From assembly GCA_964398365.1 (NCBI GenBank), contig CAYNMC010000037.1, forward strand, positions 1 through 64,000: a stretch of 64,000 nucleotides of DNA. Direction: 5' to 3'. Position numbers and translations under genes: made by a program. Shown here piece after piece: positions 47,779-55,240 of this stretch. Within the stretch, counting starts at the first letter, position 1, and every line of letters starts with the position of its first letter. Source of the DNA: CAYNMC01 sp964398365 (GTDB taxonomy: Bacteria > Patescibacteriota > Microgenomatia > UBA1400 > CAYNMC01). The notes beneath the pieces are model-generated. The model saw nothing but the letters and a program-made list of their open reading frames with translations, was not told the origin of the DNA and searched no databases.

Positions 47779-48384
47779 TTAAACCCTTGTTTTCTTCAGA
47801 AATTCTAAGACCTCTTGATATTTTTTAAAACTGATTTTCCCTTTTTTCCACAAAATCTCTAAGACTTTGGTGAGGTAAAAAACCGCATGTACTTGATAAC
47901 CTTTGGCTGCTAATTTTTCAGCACCACCTTGTTCTCTATCAATTAAAATTACCACATCTTTCACTTTTAATCCCGAAGCCACCAATGGCTTAATTACCAT
48001 TAGTTTACTCTCACCTGTAGTAATAATATCATCAATGACAACCACTTGTTCACCCTTTTTATATTCCCCTTGAACCAATTTGCTCACACCATAGCCTTGA
48101 GCTTCTTTACGCGTATAAACGAGAGGCTGCTGGTAAATTACACTGATGACACTGGCAATAGGTAAAGCAGCATAAGGGACCGCCGCTAGACGGTCAAAGC
48201 TTAATTTTTTGATGAGTGTCCAATAAGCCGCAGCACATTTCCTCATTAAAGAAGGATAAGAAACCAATTTTCTAAGATCAATATAAATAGGGGAAATAAT
48301 ACCTGATTTGAGTTTAAAAGAACCAAGCTCAATACATTTATTTTTAAAAAGAGCTAAAAGTAGTTTTTCTGATTTTGAACCCAT
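47779..48384 (-). CDS. pyrE: Orotate phosphoribosyltransferase
   Basis: 201 aa. GSFKLKSGIISPIYIDLRKLVSYP (split), YTRKEAQGYGVSKLVQGEYKKGE and the PRPP loop VVVIDDIITTGESKL define PyrE. It joins orotate to PRPP, giving OMP for PyrF. It lies 9 nt after pyrF and abuts prs. Confidence 0.94.
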   Translation of the reverse strand: MGSKSEKLLLALFKNKCIELGSFKLKSGIISPIYIDLRKLVSYPSLMRKCAAAYWTLIKKLSFDRLAAVPYAALPIASVISVIYQQPLVYTRKEAQGYGVSKLVQGEYKKGEQVVVIDDIITTGESKLMVIKPLVASGLKVKDVVILIDREQGGAEKLAAKGYQVHAVFYLTKVLEILWKKGKISFKKYQEVLEFLKKTRV

Positions 48385-48393
48385 CTCTTTTTC

Positions 48394-49227
48394 TTAACAA
48401 TATTTATTAATTAAATTTTTTAGGGCTTGAGTTTTTTCTCTCGCTTGCTGAGCAAAATCTTTGGCACTTGAAGCAAAAATAATGCTGCGGCTAGCATTTA
48501 TAATCATTCCTCTTCCATTACTATCTTTTCCTGCTTTAACGGTGATGGCTACTTCACCTCCTTGGGCACCAATACCGGGAATCAAGAGCGGCATCTGGCC
48601 GGCAATTTTTCTAACCGCTGCCAATTCTTTGGGGTAAGTAGCACCCACAACCAAGGCACAATTTTTATTTTTATCCCAATATTTGACCACACGATGGGCA
48701 ACAATCTTATAGAGAGGAAGCCGACCAAACTCCTGGTCGTTCACGATTAAATCCTGAAATTCAGCCGCCCCGGGATTAGAAGTTCGGCATAAAACGATAA
48801 CCCCTTTATCTTTTCTGGTCAAAAAGGGCCTTAACGCCTCCTCTCCTAGATAAGGATGAACCGTAAGGGCATCAAATTTAAAATAATCAAAAATGGCCTT
48901 AACATAACCCAGGTTGGTATTATCAATATCTGCCCTTTTGGCATCAGCAATAATCAGGATCGAGGGATCTTTTTTCTTAATATAAATCACGGTTTTCCTT
49001 AAAACCTCCATACCTTTGGGACCTTCCGCTTCATAAAAAGCAAGGTTTGGCTTATAAGCGCAGACCAAATCATAAGTAGCCTCAACAATTGCCTGATTAA
49101 AAGCAAAAATCGGTTCAGCTTTTTTTAAAAGGTGTTTAGGTAGCTTGCTTATATCACTGTCTAAACCCACACAAACGCAGGAATGCTTTTTGGTAATGAT
49201 CTCGTCTACTTTTTTTTGAAAATTCAT
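48394..49227 (-). CDS. pyrF: Orotidine-5'-phosphate decarboxylase (canonical copy)
   Basis: 277 aa, the longer type-2 PyrF class. Active site: Asp 23 (VGLDSD), Lys 59 (AYKPNLAFYE), and the tetrad DAKRADIDNT with Asp 95, Lys 97 and Asp 100, the last provided across the dimer. PGIGAQGGE and NASRSIIFAS hold the phosphate. It converts OMP to UMP. It overlaps the hexuloisomerase gene by 4 nt. A second, divergent paralogue lies at 53415-54269. Confidence 0.93.
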   Translation of the reverse strand: MNFQKKVDEIITKKHSCVCVGLDSDISKLPKHLLKKAEPIFAFNQAIVEATYDLVCAYKPNLAFYEAEGPKGMEVLRKTVIYIKKKDPSILIIADAKRADIDNTNLGYVKAIFDYFKFDALTVHPYLGEEALRPFLTRKDKGVIVLCRTSNPGAAEFQDLIVNDQEFGRLPLYKIVAHRVVKYWDKNKNCALVVGATYPKELAAVRKIAGQMPLLIPGIGAQGGEVAITVKAGKDSNGRGMIINASRSIIFASSAKDFAQQAREKTQALKNLINKYC

Positions 49228-49751
49228 GTTTTATTTTCGTTAATTTTACTCACTGCCAATTCCAAGAAAATTAGAGTGCAAAGTTCAAAGAGAGATTTAG
49301 TTGGGGATCTTTCCGGCACACCAATAAGTTCTCTCAATTGATACTGGTTACCCAGTCGCCTAGGAATTTTTGCCGGAATTAAAACTAAAAGGTGAGAAAT
49401 TTTAGCCAAGGGGGAATCAGCGGTGCCGCTAAGGCTCAAAATTCTCGCTCCCAAAACTCTCGCAATTTTTACGGCGCTTAAAACGTCGCCAGTTTCTCCA
49501 GAACCAGAGATGGCTATGAGTAAATCATTGGCGTTAATTTTTGGCGTAATTGTCTCGCCGATAACAAAAGTTGTTTTTGACAATCTCACTAAACGCATGG
49601 CCAAATATTTAGCTACTAAACCGGACCTGCCAGCACCCACTACATAAATACGTTTAGCTTTTTTAATTTCGTTGATAAAAAGCTCAAGATCCCTTTCGCG
49701 GATATTCACCAAAACTCTTTTGAGTTCCTTTAAAATTTCTCTAAATAACAT
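49224..49751 (-). CDS. hxlB: 6-phospho-3-hexuloisomerase-like SIS protein
   Basis: 175 aa, single SIS domain. VVGAGRSGLVAKYLAMRLVRL, FVIGETITPKINANDLLIAISGSGET (split) and the C-terminal LFELCTLIFLE match PHI (HxlB/RmpB). PHI isomerises hexulose-6-P and fructose-6-P in the ribulose monophosphate pathway; in archaea the pathway runs backward to make pentose phosphates. Its partner enzyme HPS belongs to the same superfamily as PyrF. Here it sits between pyrK and pyrF with 4- and 6-base junctions, so it is clearly co-expressed with pyrimidine synthesis. Confidence 0.85.
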   Translation of the reverse strand: MLFREILKELKRVLVNIRERDLELFINEIKKAKRIYVVGAGRSGLVAKYLAMRLVRLSKTTFVIGETITPKINANDLLIAISGSGETGDVLSAVKIARVLGARILSLSGTADSPLAKISHLLVLIPAKIPRRLGNQYQLRELIGVPERSPTKSLFELCTLIFLELAVSKINENKT

Positions 49752-49757
49752 CTTTAA

Positions 49758-50486
49758 TTAAGCTGGCCAGTAGTCAAAAACCGGCCCATCTTTACAAATC
49801 CGCTGACCGCCACGACTACAAGAACCACATACACCGAAACCGCATTTTATCAGTGCCTCTAAGCTCAATTGATATTTTATTTTAAACTTATCGCATAATT
49901 GAGCGATTTTTGCAAGCATCATTTCTGAACCACAACTGTAAACGCAACTGACTTTATTTTTGGCTAGTATGTCGGCTAATAAATCGGTGATAAAACCTTT
50001 AAACCCCAAAGAACCATCATCAGTACTTACTTTTATTTTTAAACCTAAAGCCTTAAACTTTCGCCTAAAAAGTAATTCTTTTTTCGTCTTAGCACCGAGA
50101 AGCACCCTTGAAGCCTTTTTACCCTTAAGTTTTTTGGCTAAAAAATATAAAGGCACCGCCCCGCAACCTCCAGCCACGAGTATTTTTTTACCTTTTACTT
50201 CCTGAAAAACTCCGTCACCAAAGGGACCTCGATACCAAATTTTATCACCCGGCTTAAGTTTTTGATTGATCGTCCTTGTAAACTTGCCCACTTCCCGAAC
50301 CGTAAAGGTTAAAGGATTATTATCAGTTAAAGAAAAAGGTTTTTCCGCTACGCCTGGCAACCACACCATGATAAACTGACCGGGTAAGGCTTCAATTTTT
50401 TGTTTAGTAATAAAGGTTTTGGTTTCAAAATTTTCTTGAATAACCCGTTTAACTACAACTGCTTTTGGTAAACTTATCTTGTTCAT
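49758..50486 (-). CDS. pyrK: Dihydroorotate dehydrogenase electron-transfer subunit PyrK
   Basis: 242 aa. FAD/NAD(P)-binding ferredoxin-reductase fold (FIMVWLPGVAEKPFSLTD, YRGPFGDGVF, VAGGCGAVPLYFLAKKL) and a C-terminal 2Fe-2S site with Cys 215, 220, 223 and 231 (CGFGVCGSC...C). It passes electrons from PyrD to NAD+. Its first 38 nt overlap pyrD, so translation is coupled. Confidence 0.93.
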   Translation of the reverse strand: MNKISLPKAVVVKRVIQENFETKTFITKQKIEALPGQFIMVWLPGVAEKPFSLTDNNPLTFTVREVGKFTRTINQKLKPGDKIWYRGPFGDGVFQEVKGKKILVAGGCGAVPLYFLAKKLKGKKASRVLLGAKTKKELLFRRKFKALGLKIKVSTDDGSLGFKGFITDLLADILAKNKVSCVYSCGSEMMLAKIAQLCDKFKIKYQLSLEALIKCGFGVCGSCSRGGQRICKDGPVFDYWPA

Positions 50487-51411
50487 AGGCTAACCCCCTA
50501 AATTCTTTTAAAGATTGATATTGATGTTCTGCCATAAATTTTTTTATTTCCCCAGTTAAGTGAGTAAAAACTTCTATTCCTCTTAAATAAACGGCTGAAC
50601 CTACACCAACAGCTGTTGCGCCGGCCATAATCATCTCGACAGCATTTTCTCCATAAGTAACACCGCCTATACCGATGATGGGAATTTTAACTACTCGGGC
50701 AATTTCGTAAACACAACGGACAGCCACCGGTTTAATCGCCGGACCAGAGATCCCGCCTACTTTATTACTCAAAATCGGCTTGGCAGCTTCAAGATCAATG
50801 ATCATCCCCGGTCCAACCGTATTAATTGCCGAGATGGCATCGGCACCAGCCTTCTCAACCTCCAAGGCAACCTGATTAAGGTGAGGTGTCATATGGGTCA
50901 ATTTGGCAATGATCGGAATTTTTTTGACTCTTTTTTTGACCTCCAAAACTGCCATGGCCGCCAAAAGAGGATCGATACCAAAGGGTTTACCAAACTCATC
51001 ATCATTATTGGGACAAGAAAGGTTTAACTCAATAAAGTCTGGTTTTGCCTGGCTGATTTGTTCAGCAGTTTTACCGATATCCTCGATCGTGGGGCCAAAG
51101 ATACTGGCAATAATAAGCACTTGTGAGTCTTTTAATAACTTTTTCAACTTGATGATTTTTGCGGCTTCTTTTTTCACCCCCTCGTTGGTTAAACCGACGG
51201 CATTAATCAACCCCTTTTCCCAAGCCAAAACCGTGGGATTTTCATGACCTTGACGGGCTTCAAGAGAACAAGACTTAGTCGTCACTGCCCCCAATCCTGT
51301 TTTGGCTACCCTTGCCAACAATTCTGGCTCAGTACCTAAAATACCTGAAGCTAAGATTAAAGGGTTTTTTAATTTTTTACCGCAAAGGTTAACGGAAAGA
51401 TCCAACTTCAT
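50449..51411 (-). CDS. pyrD: Dihydroorotate dehydrogenase, class 1B catalytic subunit
   Basis: 320 aa. LKNPLILASGILGTE, ELNLSCPNNDDE with the catalytic Cys of class 1 enzymes, AKLTHMTPHLNQVA, AINTVGPGMIIDLE, and FMN phosphate motifs GIGGVTYGENA and AGATAVGVGSAVY. The adjoining pyrK makes it class 1B (NAD-dependent heterotetramer). It overlaps pyrC by 4 nt and pyrK by 38 nt. Confidence 0.95.
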   Translation of the reverse strand: MKLDLSVNLCGKKLKNPLILASGILGTEPELLARVAKTGLGAVTTKSCSLEARQGHENPTVLAWEKGLINAVGLTNEGVKKEAAKIIKLKKLLKDSQVLIIASIFGPTIEDIGKTAEQISQAKPDFIELNLSCPNNDDEFGKPFGIDPLLAAMAVLEVKKRVKKIPIIAKLTHMTPHLNQVALEVEKAGADAISAINTVGPGMIIDLEAAKPILSNKVGGISGPAIKPVAVRCVYEIARVVKIPIIGIGGVTYGENAVEMIMAGATAVGVGSAVYLRGIEVFTHLTGEIKKFMAEHQYQSLKEFRGLAYEQDKFTKSSCS

Positions 51412-52466
51412 AATAATTTTCCTGAACCTTTTTTGGCCAAAATTTGACCATTTTCAAAAACTTTTTTACCTCTTATAAAAACGCTGATTAATTTACCCTT
51501 CATTAACCAACCAGCAAAAGGTGACCAACCACATTTAGTTTTTAATGCTTTAATTTTTAGTCGCCAACTTCTTGTCAAATCTACTTCTATCCAAGAATTT
51601 TTATCAATTTTAATACCAAAAAGTTCTGCGGGTTTATAACACATCAGTTCTTTTAATCTTTTTAGGCTTAATTTTTTCTTATTTACCGCTGTCAACATTA
51701 AAGGTAAAGCTGTTTCCAAACCAGGTATACCATTGGGTGGTTCTTTTGATTTTTTCTCCTCCACGGTATGCGGTGCATGATCGGTTGCCAAGATATCAAT
51801 CGTACCGTCATTCACTGCCTGCCAAAGTGCTTGCTGATCTTTTTTGGTGGCTAGTGGTGGCCGCATCTTAGCAAAATTCCCTAAAGATTTTTCGTCTTTA
51901 TTAGTCAAAAAGAGATAATGAGGTGCGGTTTCGCAGGTAATTCTTACTCCTCTTTTTCGTGCCTGTTTTACTAACTCAAGCTCACTTGCTTGATTAAGAT
52001 GACAAACATGAAGCCATTTTTGATAAAGCCAAGCAAAAGTAATTGCCTTGGCCAAGGTTGAGTCTTCAGCATGAACCATGATCGGTTTCTCTTTAGGCCA
52101 AAAACGAAAATGATTTCTCAGTACCTCTAAGTTTTCGATTAATAAAGGACCTGTCGTCTGGTTCATAAAAATCTTTAAACCATAAGTTTTTTTTGAGGCC
52201 TTTTTGTGACTACCCCAATTATTTTGGTCGGCCCCAAAATGAAAGCCGACATCACAGACAATTTTTTTGGCGGCTAATCGCCTTTTTTCAGCCAATGCAG
52301 TCAAGGAAGTCGTCGGTTGAGAATTGTTGGGCATATCGATCACCTTCACATAACCGCCGGCCAAAGCCGCGCTGGTGCCGCTGTAAAAATCTTCTTTATA
52401 AATGGCTCCCGGTTCTCTTAGATGCACATGACAATCAATTAAACCGGGCAAACGCAAAAGCTTCAT
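51408..52466 (-). CDS. pyrC: Dihydroorotase
   Basis: 352 aa. Amidohydrolase metal site: GLIDCHVHLREPG (HxH), carboxylated Lys in LKIFMNQTTG, MVHAED and VCHLNQASELELV (His), DHAPHTVEEK (Asp). The segment LKIFMNQTTGPLLIENLE resembles the animal CAD-type dihydroorotase (LKLYLNETF pattern) more than bacterial PyrC of E. coli or Bacillus. It closes carbamoyl aspartate to dihydroorotate. It overlaps pyrB by 4 nt. Confidence 0.92.
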   Translation of the reverse strand: MKLLRLPGLIDCHVHLREPGAIYKEDFYSGTSAALAGGYVKVIDMPNNSQPTTSLTALAEKRRLAAKKIVCDVGFHFGADQNNWGSHKKASKKTYGLKIFMNQTTGPLLIENLEVLRNHFRFWPKEKPIMVHAEDSTLAKAITFAWLYQKWLHVCHLNQASELELVKQARKRGVRITCETAPHYLFLTNKDEKSLGNFAKMRPPLATKKDQQALWQAVNDGTIDILATDHAPHTVEEKKSKEPPNGIPGLETALPLMLTAVNKKKLSLKRLKELMCYKPAELFGIKIDKNSWIEVDLTRSWRLKIKALKTKCGWSPFAGWLMKGKLISVFIRGKKVFENGQILAKKGSGKLL

Positions 52467-53431
52467 CTGTCTAATAAAATTAATCTTAATAAAGCCATTC
52501 TAGTATATAAGCCGTTTCTCATTTGCGAAAAATAAACAGCTCGAGGATCATTATCTATTTCCTCGGCAATTTCACCCACTCGAGGAAGTGGATGCATAAT
52601 AATCATTTTCTTTTTGCTTTTTTGCAGAATCCTTTGGTTAATAATAAAGCTATTTTTTAATTGCTGATAAAGCCTCAGTTTACCTTTCTGTTCAAACCAT
52701 TCTTTCTGAACGCGAGTCACATACAAAACATCGGTTGAAGATAAACATTCCTCTAGATTTTCTGTCTGGTGAATTTTTACCTGTTTGTTTTTAAGCCACT
52801 GACTTTCTAAATTTGGCAGTTTCAAAACTTTTGGCGCCACGAAATTCATGGTTAAATTTTTGGCATAATAAGTCAAAAGTTTGGCTAGGGATTTTACCGT
52901 TCTGCCATATTTCATATCGCCTACAAAAGTAATATTTAAACCTTGCAAATTTGAGAAGTGCTGAATTAAGGTATAAAGATCTAAAACGGCTTGGGTGGGA
53001 TGTTCTTTGGTGCCGGAACCGGCATTAATTATGGGAATCGAAGCATATTTGGCAGCAATCTCACTGGCATCATCAGCCGGGTGTCGTAAAATAAGTAAAT
53101 CGGCTGCCGTGGTTTGTTCGACAGTTCTGACGGTATCGGGTAAACTTTCACCTTTAACCGCCGAAGAATAAGCCTGCATTCCATGAATAGGAATAACTTT
53201 GGCACCCAGATGAAGGCCGGCAGCCAAAAAAGAAGTATAGGTCCTGGTAGATGGTTGGTAAAAAAGTTCCACTAAACAAAAAGTTTTCAAATCTTTAATT
53301 ATTCTTCTTTTTTCAATTTTTTCTTTCATTTGATCAGCTAGAGTAAAAATTTTATCCAATTCTCTTTTATGGCTAAATTGTTCGACGGAAATAAAATCTT
53401 TATGATAAAAATTATTATTCAATTTCTGCAT
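52463..53431 (-). CDS. pyrB: Aspartate carbamoyltransferase catalytic subunit
   Basis: 322 aa. Carbamoyl-phosphate loop FYQPSTRTYTSF (most enzymes have STRTR), the SAVKGESLPDT loop with the active-site Lys, RHPADDASEIAA, GSGTKEHPTQAVLDLYT and MHPLPRVGEI for the aspartate domain. No regulatory pyrI gene is seen, so allosteric control by CTP is unlikely. It starts 17 nt inside the preceding paralogous pyrF. Confidence 0.94.
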   Translation of the reverse strand: MQKLNNNFYHKDFISVEQFSHKRELDKIFTLADQMKEKIEKRRIIKDLKTFCLVELFYQPSTRTYTSFLAAGLHLGAKVIPIHGMQAYSSAVKGESLPDTVRTVEQTTAADLLILRHPADDASEIAAKYASIPIINAGSGTKEHPTQAVLDLYTLIQHFSNLQGLNITFVGDMKYGRTVKSLAKLLTYYAKNLTMNFVAPKVLKLPNLESQWLKNKQVKIHQTENLEECLSSTDVLYVTRVQKEWFEQKGKLRLYQQLKNSFIINQRILQKSKKKMIIMHPLPRVGEIAEEIDNDPRAVYFSQMRNGLYTRMALLRLILLDR

Positions 53432-54269
53432 TGTTATCTAAATGATTAATCTCTTCTTTTATTTTTTTTGCCACGGCCGCTGGCTTTTTGGCAAAAATCA
53501 CCATGCGCGAAGCGTTAACTAAAATATTATTTTTTTCTTTATTAATGATGGGCCTTAAATCCTTTACTTTACCTCCCTGCGGTCCTAAACCGGCTATTAA
53601 AATCAAACTCTCGTTTCCCGCAATTTGCCTAATTCTTTTTAAGTCTAAAGGATAGGTTAAAGGTCCCTCACAAAAAACATTACCGTTTTTATTCCAGTGA
53701 TTGACAACTAAATCAGTCACATATTCATAAAGTTTCATTTTTTGCTTTCGCTGCTTAATTACCAAATCTTGAATCTCACCGGCGCTCGGATTAGAATCTT
53801 TACACAAAACAAAAACGCCCTTGTCCCGGTATTTAAGATAAGGTTCTATCGTATCAAAACCAAACCAGGGAGTTACTGTTAAAGCATCAAAATTAAATTC
53901 TTCAAAAATCTCCCGCGCGGCTAACTTGCCACTTCTTTGCATCTCGCTGCGCTTACAATCAGCGATTAAAGGAATTTCAGGATAATTTTTCTTAAGGTAG
54001 AAAGTCGTCTCAGCTAAGGCTTTTAAACCTGATAAGCCATAACCGGCATAAAAGACTAAATTTAATTTAAAAGCAGCAGCAAACTCCGCGGTATCCTGAA
54101 CAATTGAGCGGTTAAATAAAAAAATTCCCTCCCGGGGACCATATCTTTTAAATTTTAAAGGAAGTTTAGCAAAGTCAGAATCTAAGCCGACACATAACAA
54201 GGAGTTAATTTTTTCAATTCTCCTTCTAATTTTTTCTTTAAAGGTCAGTGTGTCGATAATGTTCTTCAC
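53415..54269 (-). CDS. Divergent OMP decarboxylase paralogue
   Basis: 284 aa, collinear with the canonical pyrF 4.2 kb away. Kept: VGLDSD, Lys 68, Asp 104, Lys 106, phosphate-binding AGLGPQGGK and NASRMVIFAK. Changed: the motif DAKRADIDNT is DCKRSEMQRS, so the cross-dimer Asp becomes Glu 109 and the following Ile/Thr are lost; KPNLAFYE is KLNLVFYA. Decarboxylase activity is therefore doubtful. It may act on another phosphorylated ring or sugar, or form mixed dimers with PyrF. It overlaps the GCHII-like gene by 32 nt. Confidence 0.8.
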   Translation of the reverse strand: MKNIIDTLTFKEKIRRRIEKINSLLCVGLDSDFAKLPLKFKRYGPREGIFLFNRSIVQDTAEFAAAFKLNLVFYAGYGLSGLKALAETTFYLKKNYPEIPLIADCKRSEMQRSGKLAAREIFEEFNFDALTVTPWFGFDTIEPYLKYRDKGVFVLCKDSNPSAGEIQDLVIKQRKQKMKLYEYVTDLVVNHWNKNGNVFCEGPLTYPLDLKRIRQIAGNESLILIAGLGPQGGKVKDLRPIINKEKNNILVNASRMVIFAKKPAAVAKKIKEEINHLDNNAEIE

Positions 54270-55053
54270 TAATTGTGTGTCCTAAATTTATTGCTTTTGC
54301 TCTTAAATCAGCCGCGGTGATTCCATTTGCTGGTGGTATATGAATTTCTTCAGGATTAACTTCTATACCTTGCGATGCTATCGCCCTTGTTTTAAGAGGA
54401 TTATTAGTAACTAAGCGTATATTTGTAGCTCCTAATTGTTTTAAAATCTCTCCGGCAACGGAAAAATCACGACATTCTGAAGGCCAGCCGGCTTTTTTAT
54501 AAGCTCGATCAGTATCAATTCTCGCGTTAGTTTCCTGATCACGGCGTTGGACAATTTTTCCCTCTCTCCATTCAAACATTTCATTTAATTGAACAACCTT
54601 CCCCACCACGCCATTCCCTCGTCCTTCCTGAGCAAGATAGATAATTACACCACGCCTTTCTTTTTGAATTTGTTCCATTGTTTTCTGAAGTTCTGCTAGG
54701 CATTCACAATTAATGGCGCCAAAGGTTTCGTTGGTTTGACAAGCAGAATGAATTCTTACGAGAATACCCTTTGGCAATGAGTCTTCTATCTTAAAATTGC
54801 CAAAAACTAAAACTTCATGATAAACCCCGCAAGTTAAATCAACAAAGATAATATAAGTCCAGTCACCCCTCTCGGTAGGTAAAGGAGCCCTAATCAATTC
54901 CTTTACCAAAGGTAAACCCTGAGCCTTTAATTCTTTTTTCCTTCTTGCTATTGTCTGCCATGGCACTAAAATTTTTTCAATTATTTCCTCTGTTTTTTCA
55001 TCAACCCCCGACGGTATTTCTCCAATATTTTTTATTAATTCAGGTAATCCCAT
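54238..55053 (-). CDS. GTP cyclohydrolase II-like protein
   Basis: 271 aa. The GCHII core is recognisable: VRIHSACQTNETFGAINCEC gives three zinc-ligand Cys (105, 116, 118), YLAQEGRGNGVVGK the nucleotide loop, and SECRDF the region of the nucleophilic Arg (195), followed by LVTNNPLKTRAI. Differences: the RAYxLQ segment with the catalytic Tyr of RibA is missing, an insertion of about 20 residues follows, and the Asp before the Arg is Glu. No other riboflavin gene is near. It may be a URC1-like or other ring-opening enzyme. It is the first gene behind the attenuator. Confidence 0.75.
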   Translation of the reverse strand: MGLPELIKNIGEIPSGVDEKTEEIIEKILVPWQTIARRKKELKAQGLPLVKELIRAPLPTERGDWTYIIFVDLTCGVYHEVLVFGNFKIEDSLPKGILVRIHSACQTNETFGAINCECLAELQKTMEQIQKERRGVIIYLAQEGRGNGVVGKVVQLNEMFEWREGKIVQRRDQETNARIDTDRAYKKAGWPSECRDFSVAGEILKQLGATNIRLVTNNPLKTRAIASQGIEVNPEEIHIPPANGITAADLRAKAINLGHTISEEHYRHTDL

Positions 55054-55058
55054 ATTTT

Positions 55059-55084
55059 AAAAAAGAGCCGTCGTCAGCGGCTCT
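55059..55084 (-). terminator. Attenuator terminator just before the GCHII-like gene
   Basis: On the minus strand AGAGCCG (55084-55078), loop CTGACGA, CGGCTCT (55070-55064), then five more T up to 55059, ending 5 nt before the ATG at 55053. It is a strong intrinsic terminator placed within the leader of the operon. The leader ORF stops in its loop. Confidence 0.85.
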
Positions 55085-55154
55085 TCAACTTTGCTTTAAA
55101 AGCAAAAACAAGGATAATCTTAAGGTTTAATTCTTTTTTAGTTTTTTGCTCCAT
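55074..55154 (-). CDS. Leader peptide (26 aa) of the pyr operon attenuator
   Basis: ATG at 55154 opens a frame that encodes MEQKTKKELNLKII followed by LVFAFKAKLKSR and stops with TGA (55076-55074) in the terminator loop. A ribosome close behind RNA polymerase would cover the 5' arm of the hairpin and prevent termination, as in E. coli pyrBI. There is no clear ribosome-binding site, common in this genome. The peptide is not rich in a single amino acid, which argues against amino-acid attenuation. Confidence 0.6.
   Translation of the reverse strand: MEQKTKKELNLKIILVFAFKAKLKSR
55090..55106 (-). promoter_or_regulatory. U-rich pause-hairpin candidate in the leader
   Basis: TTTGC TTTTAAA GCAAA on the minus strand is an inverted repeat preceded by CTTGTTTTT. 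The combination of a U-rich stretch and a small hairpin 6 nt before the terminator is what UTP-sensitive pausing in pyrBI-type attenuation needs. Confidence 0.5.
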
Positions 55155-55181
55155 AAAAAAACCCAGCATTTAGGTTCTGGG
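55155..55181 (-). terminator. Weak hairpin plus seven T: end of carAB unit or 5' hairpin of the next transcript
   Basis: Minus strand CCCAG (55181-55177), 10-nt loop, CTGGG (55166-55162), then seven T (55161-55155). It stands 60 nt after the carB stop, so it can terminate the carAB message. The expected start of the next transcript falls at its first bases, so new transcripts would begin with this hairpin. Confidence 0.6.
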
Positions 55182-55186
55182 ATTTT

Positions 55187-55216
55187 ATCCTACCAAAAAG
55201 CTTAAAGGTTTGTCAA
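55187..55216 (-). promoter_or_regulatory. Promoter of the GCHII-like/pyrF/pyrBCDK operon
   Basis: Minus strand TTGACA (55216-55211), an 18-bp spacer, TAGGAT (55192-55187). The start is expected near 55180, on a run of C residues (CCC), about 127 nt upstream of the first gene. It is the only strong promoter seen between carB and pyrG. Confidence 0.65.
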
Positions 55217-55240
55217 GTTCCAAATTTTATCTTTATGAGG

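Noticed and set aside
48394..49227. First pyrF copy as hexulose-6-phosphate synthase partner of PHI
   Set aside because: It carries the complete OMP decarboxylase tetrad DAKRADIDNT and the matching Lys, so it is the true PyrF; the divergent copy is the better candidate.
52463..53431. pyrI regulatory subunit next to pyrB
   Set aside because: All neighbouring frames are assigned to other enzymes and no zinc-ribbon PyrI-like frame exists.
55074..55154. Amino-acid (trp/phe-type) attenuation
   Set aside because: The leader peptide has no run of one amino acid; the U-rich pause region and pyrimidine genes fit UTP control better.
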